Shown: piece by piece, positions 19,855-40,511 of the stretch
Layout: every line of letters begins with the position of its first letter
Position numbering within the stretch: position 1 is the stretch's first letter
Assembly (NCBI GenBank): GCA_018058095.1
Contig: JAGPCO010000008.1
Location: forward strand, 49,997 to 113,996
Source of the DNA: Kofleriaceae bacterium
GTDB lineage: Bacteria > Myxococcota_A > Polyangia > Haliangiales > Haliangiaceae
Direction of reading: 5' to 3'
Length of the DNA: 64,000 nt
The notes under the pieces: model-generated
Seen by the model: the letters and a program-made list of their open reading frames with translations, nothing else
Database searches by the model: none
Told to the model about the DNA's origin: nothing
Translations under genes and position numbers: made by a program

Positions 19855-20271
19855 ATGCAAGCTAGCGCGCGGCGCGACGGCGCCATGGGTGAGATCACGA
19901 CGTTGCTCGGGCGCGGCGCCACCTTCGAAGGCAAGCTGACCTTCGAGAACACGGTGCGCATCGACGGCCGGTTCAAGGGCGAGGTGTTCTCCGACGACAT
20001 CCTCGTCGTCGGCGAGGGCGCCATCGTCGAGGCCGAGATCGACGTCGGCGAGATCATCGTGCAGGGCACGATCATCGGCAACATCAAGGCCAAGCGCTCG
20101 ATCGAGATCCACGCCCCCGGCCGGGTCAAGGGCGACCTCATCACCCCCAGCCTGCAGATCGACAAGGGCGTCGTGTTCGAGGGTCGCTGCTTCATGGAGA
20201 GCGCGGCCAAGCTGCCGGCGACCAAGCCGCCCGAGCCCCCTGGCGCCAAGGGCCCGCAGCCGGTCAAGTGA
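19855..20271 (+). CDS. Bactofilin family cytoskeletal protein
   Basis: The 138-aa protein has the bactofilin beta-helix core: LLGRGATFEGKLTFENTVRI, then DGRFKGEVFSDDILVVGEGA, then the repeated short beta rungs IVEAEIDVGEIIVQGTIIG and PGRVKGDLITPSLQIDKGVV. Bactofilins polymerise into filaments that scaffold cell-shape, chromosome or envelope proteins in myxobacteria and others. A short N-terminal tail and a Pro/Lys-rich C-terminal tail flank the core, as usual. ATG 19855 is backed by the promoter spacing. ATG 19885 (MGEITTLLGRG) is an alternative. The next gene, a lipoprotein, begins two bases after its stop and is likely co-expressed. Confidence 0.93.
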   Translation: MQASARRDGAMGEITTLLGRGATFEGKLTFENTVRIDGRFKGEVFSDDILVVGEGAIVEAEIDVGEIIVQGTIIGNIKAKRSIEIHAPGRVKGDLITPSLQIDKGVVFEGRCFMESAAKLPATKPPEPPGAKGPQPVK

Positions 20272-20272
20272 C

Positions 20273-20935
20273 GTGGCGCCCGGCGTTCGCCGTGGCGTGC
20301 TGCTGGGGTGGATCGTGGCGGCCAGCGCCGGCGCGTGCGAGCGGCCGGCCGGCCCGCCCGTGGTCCGCCCTCCTGGCGCGAGCCCCCCGGTTGCCCCGGA
20401 CGGTCGCCTCGACGCGGGCGTCGACGGGGGCGCAGGTGCCGCCGCGACGACGCCGGTGCCCGACGCGGCGGCAACAGGAACGACCGACGCGAGCGCGGTC
20501 AACGCCGCCCGGGTGCTCCCGGTCGGGCACGACGAGCTGATCATCGGCCGAGCCGGTGCCCACCAGGAGTTCACGTGGCGTACCAGCGGCGGTGACGTGG
20601 TGATCGCGGTGGCCTGGGAGGCCGACGACCTGGCCGACGACCCGCTCCGCGTCGGGGTGGACGTGACCCGGGCCGGCACCCCGGTGTGGACCTGCGCGGC
20701 GCCCGGGTGCGAGCTCGACTGCGTCGGCTGCGACCTCGGCCTGGCGGTCAGCGCGCGTGACACGTTGTGGATCGCCAGCGTGTCGTGGAACAAGGCCCGC
20801 ACCGTGCCCGAGGGTGTGCGCCGCCTGCGCTGGGCCAGGGGCCAGGTCCGGGTCGAGGAGATCGACGACCCGTGCCGGCTGGCGCCGCGGGTGCTGCTGT
20901 GGGCCGAGTACTGCGACGAGCTGGCGTCCGACTGA
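20273..20935 (+). CDS. Putative lipoprotein downstream of bactofilin
   Basis: The 220-aa product starts at GTG two bases after the bactofilin stop. It has a hydrophobic N-terminus ending in ASAGAC and then a Pro/Ala/Asp-rich linker of about 60 residues. The C-terminal part has about seven Cys residues (WTCAAPGCELDCVGCD, then DPCRL and EYCDEL), suggesting disulfides in the periplasm. No known domain is recognised. The tight spacing suggests a functional tie to the bactofilin, for instance as an envelope anchor or cargo, but nothing in the sequence shows contact. Confidence 0.68.
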   Translation: MAPGVRRGVLLGWIVAASAGACERPAGPPVVRPPGASPPVAPDGRLDAGVDGGAGAAATTPVPDAAATGTTDASAVNAARVLPVGHDELIIGRAGAHQEFTWRTSGGDVVIAVAWEADDLADDPLRVGVDVTRAGTPVWTCAAPGCELDCVGCDLGLAVSARDTLWIASVSWNKARTVPEGVRRLRWARGQVRVEEIDDPCRLAPRVLLWAEYCDELASD

Positions 20936-20954
20936 GCGCGGCGCCGGCCCGCCG

Positions 20955-21962
20955 TCAGCGCACCGGCGGGCGGGCCGGGGCCACCAGCCGGCCGGTGATG
21001 GTGGCGCCGTCGACCAGGCAGTGCCACAGGTCCTCGCCGTGCTCGTCCTCCTCGACCACGTGGTGGTCGACCCGGGCCGTGCCACGCACGGCGCCATCGG
21101 CGAAGGTCACCTCGGCCGCCAGCTCGGTGGCGTCGTCCTGGAGGCCGAGCGCGACCGCACACGGGCCGCGCGCCTCGGTGTGGTCGAGCGACCAGGCCTG
21201 GGCGTGCGGCGGCTCGGGCCGGGCCAGCGTGGTGACCAGCGCCGGGCCGAGCGGCTCGACGCGGATCAGGACCGGGCCCATCCGGCGCGAGATGCCACGG
21301 CACGGCCGGTCGTCGGTCGGGTCGACGTTGCGCCAGCGCGCCTTCGGGTCGATGGAGAGGCGATAGACCCCGGCCGGCGCACACGCCGGCGCCGCGGAGG
21401 CGCCACGCTCACGCACACCACGAACGACCTGGTCGCGCTCATCGGCGGCGTGGGCCCGGGTCCGGGTCAGGCGGCCGGTGAAGGTGCCGTCGCCTGGGTC
21501 GAGCTGCGCGGTGAGCGCGACCTCGCCGGCCAGCCCGCTGCGCGAGCGCACCGTGAAGCCGCACCCAGCCGCGGCGACCTCCAGCTGGCCGGGTCCGGGC
21601 CGGTCCTGCAGCACGAAGATCTCGTCGAGGAACTCGGCCCGGACCGGATCGCCGTCGAGCCGAACCCGATACCACCAGCCGTCGTGGCCGTTGCTGCGGA
21701 AGCGCAGCTTGTAGTCGCCGCGCAGGTCGCAGCCCGCGGGCACGGCCGCGGGCACGGCCGCCGCCACCGGCGCCGGCGCGGCGTCGACCACACCCGGGTC
21801 GACGCCACCCGTGGCTGCGGTGGCGGGCGGAAGGGACCTGGCGTCGGGCCGCGGCGGGCCCTCGATGCCGGGCCCGCCCGGAGGCCGAGGCGCGGCGGCG
21901 CCGCCGCTGCAGCCAGTGGTGAGCCCGAGGACGAGGAGGAGCGCCTGGCCGGGCCGGCTCAC
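20955..21962 (-). CDS. Putative lipoprotein of unknown function
   Basis: The 335-aa product starts at GTG overlapping the upstream stop and has a lipobox (LLLVLGLTTGC). A Pro/Ala/Gly-rich linker leads to two beta-rich segments, one with WWYRVRLDGDPVRAEFLDEI and one with VYRLSIDPKARWRNV, possibly related lipocalin-like halves. Paired Cys residues are consistent with export. It is convergent with the bactofilin unit and coupled to the lipoprotein gene upstream. Confidence 0.65.
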   Translation of the reverse strand: MSRPGQALLLVLGLTTGCSGGAAAPRPPGGPGIEGPPRPDARSLPPATAATGGVDPGVVDAAPAPVAAAVPAAVPAGCDLRGDYKLRFRSNGHDGWWYRVRLDGDPVRAEFLDEIFVLQDRPGPGQLEVAAAGCGFTVRSRSGLAGEVALTAQLDPGDGTFTGRLTRTRAHAADERDQVVRGVRERGASAAPACAPAGVYRLSIDPKARWRNVDPTDDRPCRGISRRMGPVLIRVEPLGPALVTTLARPEPPHAQAWSLDHTEARGPCAVALGLQDDATELAAEVTFADGAVRGTARVDHHVVEEDEHGEDLWHCLVDGATITGRLVAPARPPVR

Positions 21963-23242
21963 GGGCACGCCGCCGCCGGCATCGGGGTCAGCCGGTTGAT
22001 GGCGACGCCAGCCGTGGTCGCCAGTGCGATCCCCGATCCGCCCACGCCGGTCTTGCTGGTGGTCACCGCCACCGGCGCCATCGCGACGGTGAAGGGCACG
22101 CCGTACGGCGCTCCCGCGCAGGCCGCGCGCGGATCGCGGTTGAGCGGCGCCAGCACCACCGCGCCGGCACGGCCCAGCAGCAGGGTGGGCTCGGCCGGTC
22201 CCGGCAGCAACGCCGCCCCGCCCTGCGACGGCAGGCTGAAGCCCTCGAAGCGCACGCCGGCCAGCGCGGTGTCGAGGCGCCCCGCGAACGGACCCGCGCC
22301 GGCGTCGCCGGCGACCCAGAGCGCGCCGCCACTCCGCACCACCGTCGACAGGGGCAGGCCGGGGAGCAACGCCGACTCCGCCACCGTCCCGGTGACTCGG
22401 TCGAGCCGGACCAGCACGCCGTCCTCGCCGAGGCGGCCGACCACCTCGAGCTCGGAGCCGGACGGTGTGACGTCGATCAGGTCCAGCGCCGCGGCGGCGC
22501 CGAGGCTGACGCCCCACACCGGGCTGAGCATCCCGCCCGTGGTCTCGAGCGCGGCGGCCCAGCCGCGGCGCTGACCGCCCACGGCGAAGCTGCCGACCAC
22601 GTACAGGCGGCTGCCCTCGCTGACGACGCGGCCGACCGACAGCGCGCTGGCGGTGCCGTCCAGGCTCAGGTGCAGCGCCATGTCGATCTGCAACATCTGG
22701 TCGACCAGGACCAGCAACAGCTGGCCGCCGTTCGGGCCGACGACGGCCCACCCGGACGGCAGCGCCGCCGCCCCGGTCACGCGCACGGGCTCGCCGGGGT
22801 ACGACAGGACGACCCCTGAGTAGCCGCTGAGGAACGTGCCGCGAACCAGGATCCCCTGCTCGCCGCCGCTGCCGCCGAGCATCCGACCAGCCATCATCAT
22901 CGAGCCGCCGCTGGTGGCGATCGCCTCCAGCTCGACCGGCCCAGAGGCCGAGAACGTCTGCACCTGCGGCCCATCCGTCACGGCGATCAACAGCGCGCCG
23001 TTGCTGCTGGCGGGCGTCGGCGCGTGGCTGCCGACCACCACCACCGTGCCCTCGACCTGTGCCACCCCGGCCGGGGCCAGCCCGCCCGTCGACACCATGT
23101 ACCCGCTCACGTCGACGGGGAGGGGTGCGGGCGCCGCGTCGATCGCGCCCCCGGCCGGCGCATCGATCGCCGGCAGAAAGTCCGACGACTCGATCGAGCA
23201 TGCCGCCATCGCGATCACGAGCAGCCAGCACCCTCGCACCAT
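21959..23242 (-). CDS. Putative lipoprotein, beta-propeller-like
   Basis: The 427-aa product starts MVRGCWLLVIAMAACSIESS, with a lipobox AMAAC. The mature part shows repeated short strands of the type VVVVGSHAP, MMMAGRMLGG, WAVVGPNGG, LYVVGSFAVGG, LEVVGRLGED and LWVAGDAGAG at intervals of 40-60 residues, as in a beta-propeller. This is inferred from the periodicity. ATG 23242 is preceded at six bases by TAGGAT, a -10-like element. Its 5' side faces the minisatellite, whose nearest repeat begins only 36 bases away. Confidence 0.65.
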   Translation of the reverse strand: MVRGCWLLVIAMAACSIESSDFLPAIDAPAGGAIDAAPAPLPVDVSGYMVSTGGLAPAGVAQVEGTVVVVGSHAPTPASSNGALLIAVTDGPQVQTFSASGPVELEAIATSGGSMMMAGRMLGGSGGEQGILVRGTFLSGYSGVVLSYPGEPVRVTGAAALPSGWAVVGPNGGQLLLVLVDQMLQIDMALHLSLDGTASALSVGRVVSEGSRLYVVGSFAVGGQRRGWAAALETTGGMLSPVWGVSLGAAAALDLIDVTPSGSELEVVGRLGEDGVLVRLDRVTGTVAESALLPGLPLSTVVRSGGALWVAGDAGAGPFAGRLDTALAGVRFEGFSLPSQGGAALLPGPAEPTLLLGRAGAVVLAPLNRDPRAACAGAPYGVPFTVAMAPVAVTTSKTGVGGSGIALATTAGVAINRLTPMPAAACP

Positions 23243-23248
23243 CTCGCC

Positions 23249-23254
23249 ATCCTA
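23249..23254 (-). promoter_or_regulatory. -10-like element before the propeller-like lipoprotein gene
   Basis: TAGGAT on the minus strand ends six bases before ATG 23242. No -35 is seen. The upstream sequence is the edge of the repeat array. Confidence 0.3.
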
Positions 23255-23277
23255 CCCCGGTCCCACCGACCCCGCGC

Positions 23278-23985
23278 CAGCGTTCCCGCCCGCCGCGACG
23301 CTGCGCGTCCCGCCAGCGTTCCCGCCCGCCGCGACGCTGCGCGTCCCGCCCGCCGCGACGCTGCGCGTTCCCGCGCCAGCGTTCCCGCCCGCCGCGACGC
23401 TGCGCGTCCCGCCAGCGTTCCCGCCCGCCGCGACGCTGCGCGTCCCGCGCCAGCGTTCCCGCCCGCCGCGCAGCTGCGCGTCCCGCGCCAGCGTTCCCGC
23501 CCGCCGCGCAGCTGCGCGTCCCGCGCCAGCGTTCCCGCCCGCCGCGACGCTGCGCGTCCCGCCAGCGTTCCCGCCCGCCGCGACGCTGCGCGTCCCGCGC
23601 CAGCGTTCCCGCCCGCCGCGCAGCTGCGCGTTCCCGCGTCAGCGTTCCCGCCCGCAGCGACGCTGCGCGTCCCGCCAGCGTTCCCGCCCGCAGCGACGCT
23701 GCGCGTCCCGCGCCAGCGTTCCCGCCCGCAGCGCGTTCCCGCGTCAGCGCTCCCGCCCGCAGCGCAGCTGCGCGTCCCCGCGTCAGCGCTCCCGCCCGCA
23801 GCGCGTTCCCGCGTCAGCGCTCCCGCCCGCAGCGCAGCTGCGCGTTCCCGCGTCAGCGCTCCCGCCCGCAGCGCGTTCCCGCGTCAGCGCTCCCGCCCGC
23901 AGCGCAGCTGCGCGTTCCCGCGTCAGCGCTCCCGCCCGCAGCGAAGCTGCGCGTCCCGCGCCAGCGTTCCCGCGTCAGCGTCCTG
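23278..23985. repeat. Minisatellite of about 19-20 units of 31-39 bp
   Basis: The unit opens with CAGCG(T/C)TCCCGCCCGC and closes with CTGCGCGTCCCGC or TTCCCGC. Units begin at 23278, 23314, 23377, 23413, 23451, 23489, 23527, 23563, 23601, 23640, 23676, 23714, 23745, 23784, 23815, 23854, 23885, 23924, 23962 and 23976. Many units contain the palindrome GCGCAGCTGCGC. The left half has CCGCCGCG and the right half CCGCAGCG, and T changes to C in the opening motif from unit 13 on. There are no unique spacers. Unit lengths are not consistently multiples of three, so it is not coding. Confidence 0.9.
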
Positions 23986-24001
23986 GTCGTTGTCCAGGGC
24001 A

Positions 24002-24212
24002 CGGGGGACTCGCCGGCCTGCGCCAGGAGCGCTGCGCCGCAGGCGCACGCGACGCGGCGCGCAGGCCCCAGAGTCCCCCCGTCCGCGGCCTTCGGTCGCG
24101 GACCGCAGCCGCCTCCGGCGGCTGCGATTCGCACCGCGGCACGCCCCCCGGCCCCACACGGCCCGGTCCCCCGGGCCATGTGGGGGGCCGGGGGGCGTGC
24201 CGCGGTGCGAAT
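24002..24212. repeat. Four consecutive hairpins next to tRNA-Leu
   Basis: Hairpin 1 (24003-24079) has three nested stems: 24003-24011 with 24071-24079, 24015-24023 with 24059-24067, and 24033-24038 with 24042-24047. Hairpin 2 (24081-24103) and hairpin 3 (24105-24125) are short, with three-base loops. Hairpin 4 (24127-24212) has 29-base perfect arms (24127-24155 and 24184-24212) and an inner stem at 24160-24166/24171-24177. The right arm of hairpin 4 includes the 3' end of tRNA-Leu. Confidence 0.85.
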
Positions 24213-24287
24213 GGGGGGACTCGAACCCCCACGGTGTTACCCACTGGAACCTGAATCCAGCGCGTCTACCAATTCCGCCACATTCGC
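24206..24287 (-). tRNA. tRNA-Leu (anticodon CAG)
   Basis: The minus strand folds as a class II tRNA. The acceptor stem is GCGAATG with CATTCGC, followed by discriminator A. A D-arm with GGTAGACGC follows. The anticodon stem CTGGA/TCCAG encloses TTCAGGT, giving CAG in positions 34-36. A short variable arm and the T-arm GGGGGTTCGAGTCCCCC complete it. CCA is not encoded, since the genome reads ACCG. The tRNA reads CUG leucine codons, the major Leu codon in this GC-rich genome. Confidence 0.95.
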
Positions 24288-24318
24288 ATCCCCGTCAGCC
24301 GTGGCCGACGGGGGCATC

Positions 24319-24347
24319 TCAATACACAACTCCGGCGACCAACTCAA
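24319..24347 (-). promoter_or_regulatory. Possible promoter of tRNA-Leu
   Basis: On the minus strand TTGAGT (24347-24342), 17 bases, then TATTGA (24324-24319), about 31 bases before the mature tRNA 5' end. The leader contains a CCCGTC/GACGGG hairpin at 24291-24312. Confidence 0.4.
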
Positions 24348-24434
24348 GGGCCCACGCGCCATCCTGACGTCGAATCGTGCAAACGGTCGGTCACCACGCC
24401 AGCCGAAACGCTCCGGATCTCGGCCTCTTGGCGC

Positions 24435-24464
24435 TTGTACCGGGTTCCCGTCGCGATCTAACAT
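24435..24464 (+). promoter_or_regulatory. Promoter of the FHA-GAF-cyclase gene
   Basis: TTGTAC (24435-24440), 18 bases, TAACAT (24459-24464), about 22 bases before ATG 24487. A GGGGA purine run at about 24470 could serve as ribosome-binding site. Confidence 0.45.
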
Positions 24465-24486
24465 CCTCTGGGGACTGTCCTCGGCC

Positions 24487-26115
<1,629 letters not shown>

Positions 26116-26236
26116 CCGCTGACGGGGTCGCCATGACACCGCTGCCCCGGATCGATGGGGCGAGGTCCTCCCGCTCGGCCCAACTCGCTGATTCCGCTCG
26201 GCGTGACCTGGCGCACCTGCTGCTACCTCCACCAGC

Positions 26237-26749
26237 ATGCCCCACCGTCCCGTCCGCCTCTTCGCCCCTGCCCTCGCCCTGCTCGCTGGCAGCGGCACGG
26301 CCGCCGTCCCGGCGCTCACGGCCAGCTCCGCCCTGCTCGGCACCGGCTGCACCACCTGCACGCTGGCCTACGCCCCCGGCGGAGCCTGGGTCAGCCTCCA
26401 GCTGGAGGACCCCAGCGGGGCCTATCACGTCGAGGTCGAGGGTGCCGGCGAGACCCTGACGGCCGCCATCACCCCGACCGCCCCGGGCCTCTGCCCCGGC
26501 TGCACCGCCGAAGGGGAGCGTCTCCTCATCGAGCTGAGCCCGCCCCAGCCCGCCGGCGCGACCATGGTCACGCTGTGGGTCAGCGATCTCACCGGGCAGG
26601 CCGAGCCCGACCAGCTCACCGTCCGGGTCTACCGCGGCGCCGAGCTGCGCCTCGAGCGGGTGCTGCGACCCGACTATCAGATCGACGAGCCCAACGGGCC
26701 CGGCTGTGGCGAGGTCGCCACGGCCAGCCTCGCCGTCCCCGTCCCTTGA
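26237..26749 (+). CDS. Small secreted hypothetical protein
   Basis: The 170-aa product begins MPHRPVRLFAPALALLAGSG, a probable signal peptide. The mature part is beta-rich with two Cys pairs (GTGCTTCTLAY and GLCPGCTAEG) and a further Cys near the end (GPGCGEV). The pattern suggests a disulfide-stabilised exported domain of about 140 residues. No family is recognised. It is convergent with the giant TPR gene, 57 bases away. Confidence 0.6.
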   Translation: MPHRPVRLFAPALALLAGSGTAAVPALTASSALLGTGCTTCTLAYAPGGAWVSLQLEDPSGAYHVEVEGAGETLTAAITPTAPGLCPGCTAEGERLLIELSPPQPAGATMVTLWVSDLTGQAEPDQLTVRVYRGAELRLERVLRPDYQIDEPNGPGCGEVATASLAVPVP

Positions 26750-26752
26750 GCC

Positions 26753-26804
26753 CGGTTGGCCAGCGGCTGGCGTTGAGGTCACGCCCCGCCCGCTTGGCCG
26801 ACCG
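26753..26804. terminator. Possible bidirectional terminator between convergent genes
   Basis: Arms CGGTTGGCCA (26753-26762) and TGGCCGACCG (26795-26804) pair with one G-T wobble, enclosing a small GCCAG/CTGGC hairpin. There is no T-run, so this is tentative. Confidence 0.3.
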
Positions 26805-26806
26805 GC

Positions 26807-38788
<11,982 letters not shown>

Positions 38789-39362
38789 CTGCGGTCTGTC
38801 CTCCGCATTCACAGAGACCGTTACACCCAAGAACCCTGGCCCCGTCCCGGTGCCCGTTCCGATCGCCGATATATCACGGAAACCAAACCCCTTTCACCAG
38901 CGGGCGGCACACAAATGCTCGCGCCGCGGCGACGTGGTCAGCGCGGTGTGGGTGGGCGCGGTCGAGCCGCGGCACGAGCCCTGCCCGGCGCGCACCTTCG
39001 CCCCGCCCCAGCCCGACTCGCCCCAGCTCGGCGTCCCGGCCGGGTCGCCAGGGTCGCAGGCGCTCGATCCGGCGAGGGCGATCGACCGGGTCGCGACGCA
39101 CACAGGCCGAGCGTTCACCCACGCCAGGGCGGGCTGTGCCTGGCGTGGCCGCAGGACGGGCGACGGGGCCGGCCGGCATCACGACCGGCGCCTGCGACGC
39201 CCTGCGGCTGGTGCGATGCCGGCGACGGCCCGCGGGCGCCACGATGCGCCCGGCCCACGCGCCGACGCCCACGCACCACGGCCATCCGCCGGCGGTCAGC
39301 GTGGCCGCGCAGCGTCGGCGGTCACGGAGGTACACGCGCCGCGTCGACCGCGGCGGCTCGGC
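38789..39362. other. Intergenic region of 574 bases
   Basis: The region lies between the TPR lipoprotein gene and the giant TPR gene. Open frames within it (for example 38874-39335 minus) are Arg/Ala/Pro-rich and lack ribosome-binding sites, so I call none. The end near the giant gene holds its ribosome-binding site and a TATATA-containing promoter element. The rest is GC-rich with no feature I can name. Confidence 0.5.
38867..38876 (-). promoter_or_regulatory. Extended -10 promoter of the giant TPR gene
   Basis: TGATATATCG on the minus strand matches an extended -10 (TGnTATAnT-like) and stands out in GC-rich surroundings. It would give a leader of about 70 bases before ATG 38788. No good -35 is present. 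Confidence 0.4.
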
Positions 39363-40304
39363 TCACCGCTGCTTGGCGGCGATGTCCATCAGCATCTTGT
39401 TGGCCTGGGCCTTCTCGAAGTCGGCCGACTGCCCGCCGGACTTGGCGAACTGCTCGAGGTCCGGCTTGGCCTTGTCGTAGTCGCCCTTGCGGAACAGGGC
39501 CTGGCCGCGCTGGAACTTGGCCTTGTGGTTGTCCTTGCGCGACTCGATGGCCTTGGCGAACGCCTCGACCGCCTTGTCGTCCTGGCGCTTGTCGTTGTGG
39601 CCCATGCCGAGCACGAACCAGACGTTGGACGCCTCGGCCGCACCCGGGATCTGCTGGGTGCCGATGGTGGCGACCTGGATGGCCTGGTCGGGGTAGTCCC
39701 ACTGCCGGTACAGCTCGGCCAGGGCGATGTACGGCGCCGCCTCGAACGGGTTGGCCTGGATCGCCTTGGTGAAGGACTCCGCCGCCTGCTGGGCGTTCTC
39801 CTTGTTGCGGTGGATCCGCCCCGCGAAGTAGTGGGCGCGCCACAGCTCCTGGTTCTTCTTGGTCGCCGCGTCGAGGTGCTGCAGCGCGCTCTCGTAGTTG
39901 AGGTTGGAGACGTCGATCTCGACCTCCTGCGGCTTCTTGCCCTGAGCCTTGGCCGCGGCCTCGCGCGCGACCTGCAGCGCCTTCTCGTACAGCGCCACGC
40001 CGAGGTACAGCTGGTACATCGGCTCCTCGGGCTTGATCTGCGCCGCCTTCTCGAAACCCTCGACGGCGGCGGTCCAGTTCTCGCGCTGGGCGTTGGCGTA
40101 GCCGAGGTAGTAGTGCGCGCTGTGGTTGTCGCGGTACGACGCCACCGCCTTCTCGAACGCGTTCTTGGCCGACTCGAACTGCTTGGAGTTGAGCGCCTTG
40201 ACCCCGGCGTTCATGTGCTCGATCGACGCGTTCTTCTCTTTGTTGGGGCACGCCGCGAGCGCGACGGCCAAGGACAACACAGTGGCGATCTTGGTGAGCT
40301 TCAT
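39363..40304 (-). CDS. TPR-repeat lipoprotein
   Basis: The 313-aa product starts MKLTKIATVLSLAVALAACP, with a clear lipobox LAAC, after a GAGGA ribosome-binding site. About seven TPR units follow, for example AFEKAVASYRDNHSAHYYLG, AVEGFEKAAQIKPEEPMYQL and AVEAFAKAIESRKDNHKAKF. It is probably an outer- or inner-membrane-anchored periplasmic scaffold. It lies between the GltG-like and giant TPR genes, with its own promoter at 40323-40351 and a terminator upstream. I cannot tie it to a named Glt protein. Its position suggests part of the same envelope complex. Confidence 0.85.
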   Translation of the reverse strand: MKLTKIATVLSLAVALAACPNKEKNASIEHMNAGVKALNSKQFESAKNAFEKAVASYRDNHSAHYYLGYANAQRENWTAAVEGFEKAAQIKPEEPMYQLYLGVALYEKALQVAREAAAKAQGKKPQEVEIDVSNLNYESALQHLDAATKKNQELWRAHYFAGRIHRNKENAQQAAESFTKAIQANPFEAAPYIALAELYRQWDYPDQAIQVATIGTQQIPGAAEASNVWFVLGMGHNDKRQDDKAVEAFAKAIESRKDNHKAKFQRGQALFRKGDYDKAKPDLEQFAKSGGQSADFEKAQANKMLMDIAAKQR

Positions 40305-40322
40305 CGTCGATCCTCGGTTCGG

Positions 40323-40351
40323 ACGGTAGAACGAAAGGGCCCAGGCCTCAA
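40323..40351 (-). promoter_or_regulatory. Sigma-70-like promoter of the TPR lipoprotein gene
   Basis: TTGAGG (40351-40346), 17 bases, TACCGT (40328-40323) on the minus strand, 18 bases before ATG 40304. An 8-base inverted repeat at 40398-40421 lies upstream of the -35. Confidence 0.5.
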
Positions 40352-40433
40352 GCCGTGGCCGGGCTTTTGGGACGGTCGTGGCACCGACGAGGAGCCACCG
40401 GGTCGACCTGAAACGACCCGGCGCGTCGCGGCC

Positions 40434-40467
40434 GAAAACGAGCAACGCGGCCGGCAGGGCCGACCGC
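40434..40467 (-). terminator. Terminator after the GltG-like gene
   Basis: A 9-base stem (40447-40455 with 40459-40467, one G-T pair, loop of three) is followed on the minus strand by GTTGCTCGTTTTC. It separates the GltG-like gene from the TPR lipoprotein promoter. Confidence 0.45.
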
Positions 40468-40511
40468 GTCACGCCAGCGCCGCGGGGCGCCGGCCTCGGA
40501 AGCGTGGCCGC

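Noticed and set aside
23278..23985. CRISPR array
   Set aside because: Units follow each other without unique spacers, the variable parts are themselves repeats, and no cas gene is present.
23059..24486. Long plus-strand frames through the minisatellite and tRNA into the cyclase
   Set aside because: They consist of Arg/Pro/Ala repeats from the array and run through a tRNA. The cyclase has its own promoter and a proper FHA start at 24487.
38874..39335. 153-codon minus-strand frame in the gap before the giant TPR gene
   Set aside because: Its Arg/Ala/Pro-rich noise composition, lack of a ribosome-binding site and overlap with the promoter region argue against a gene.
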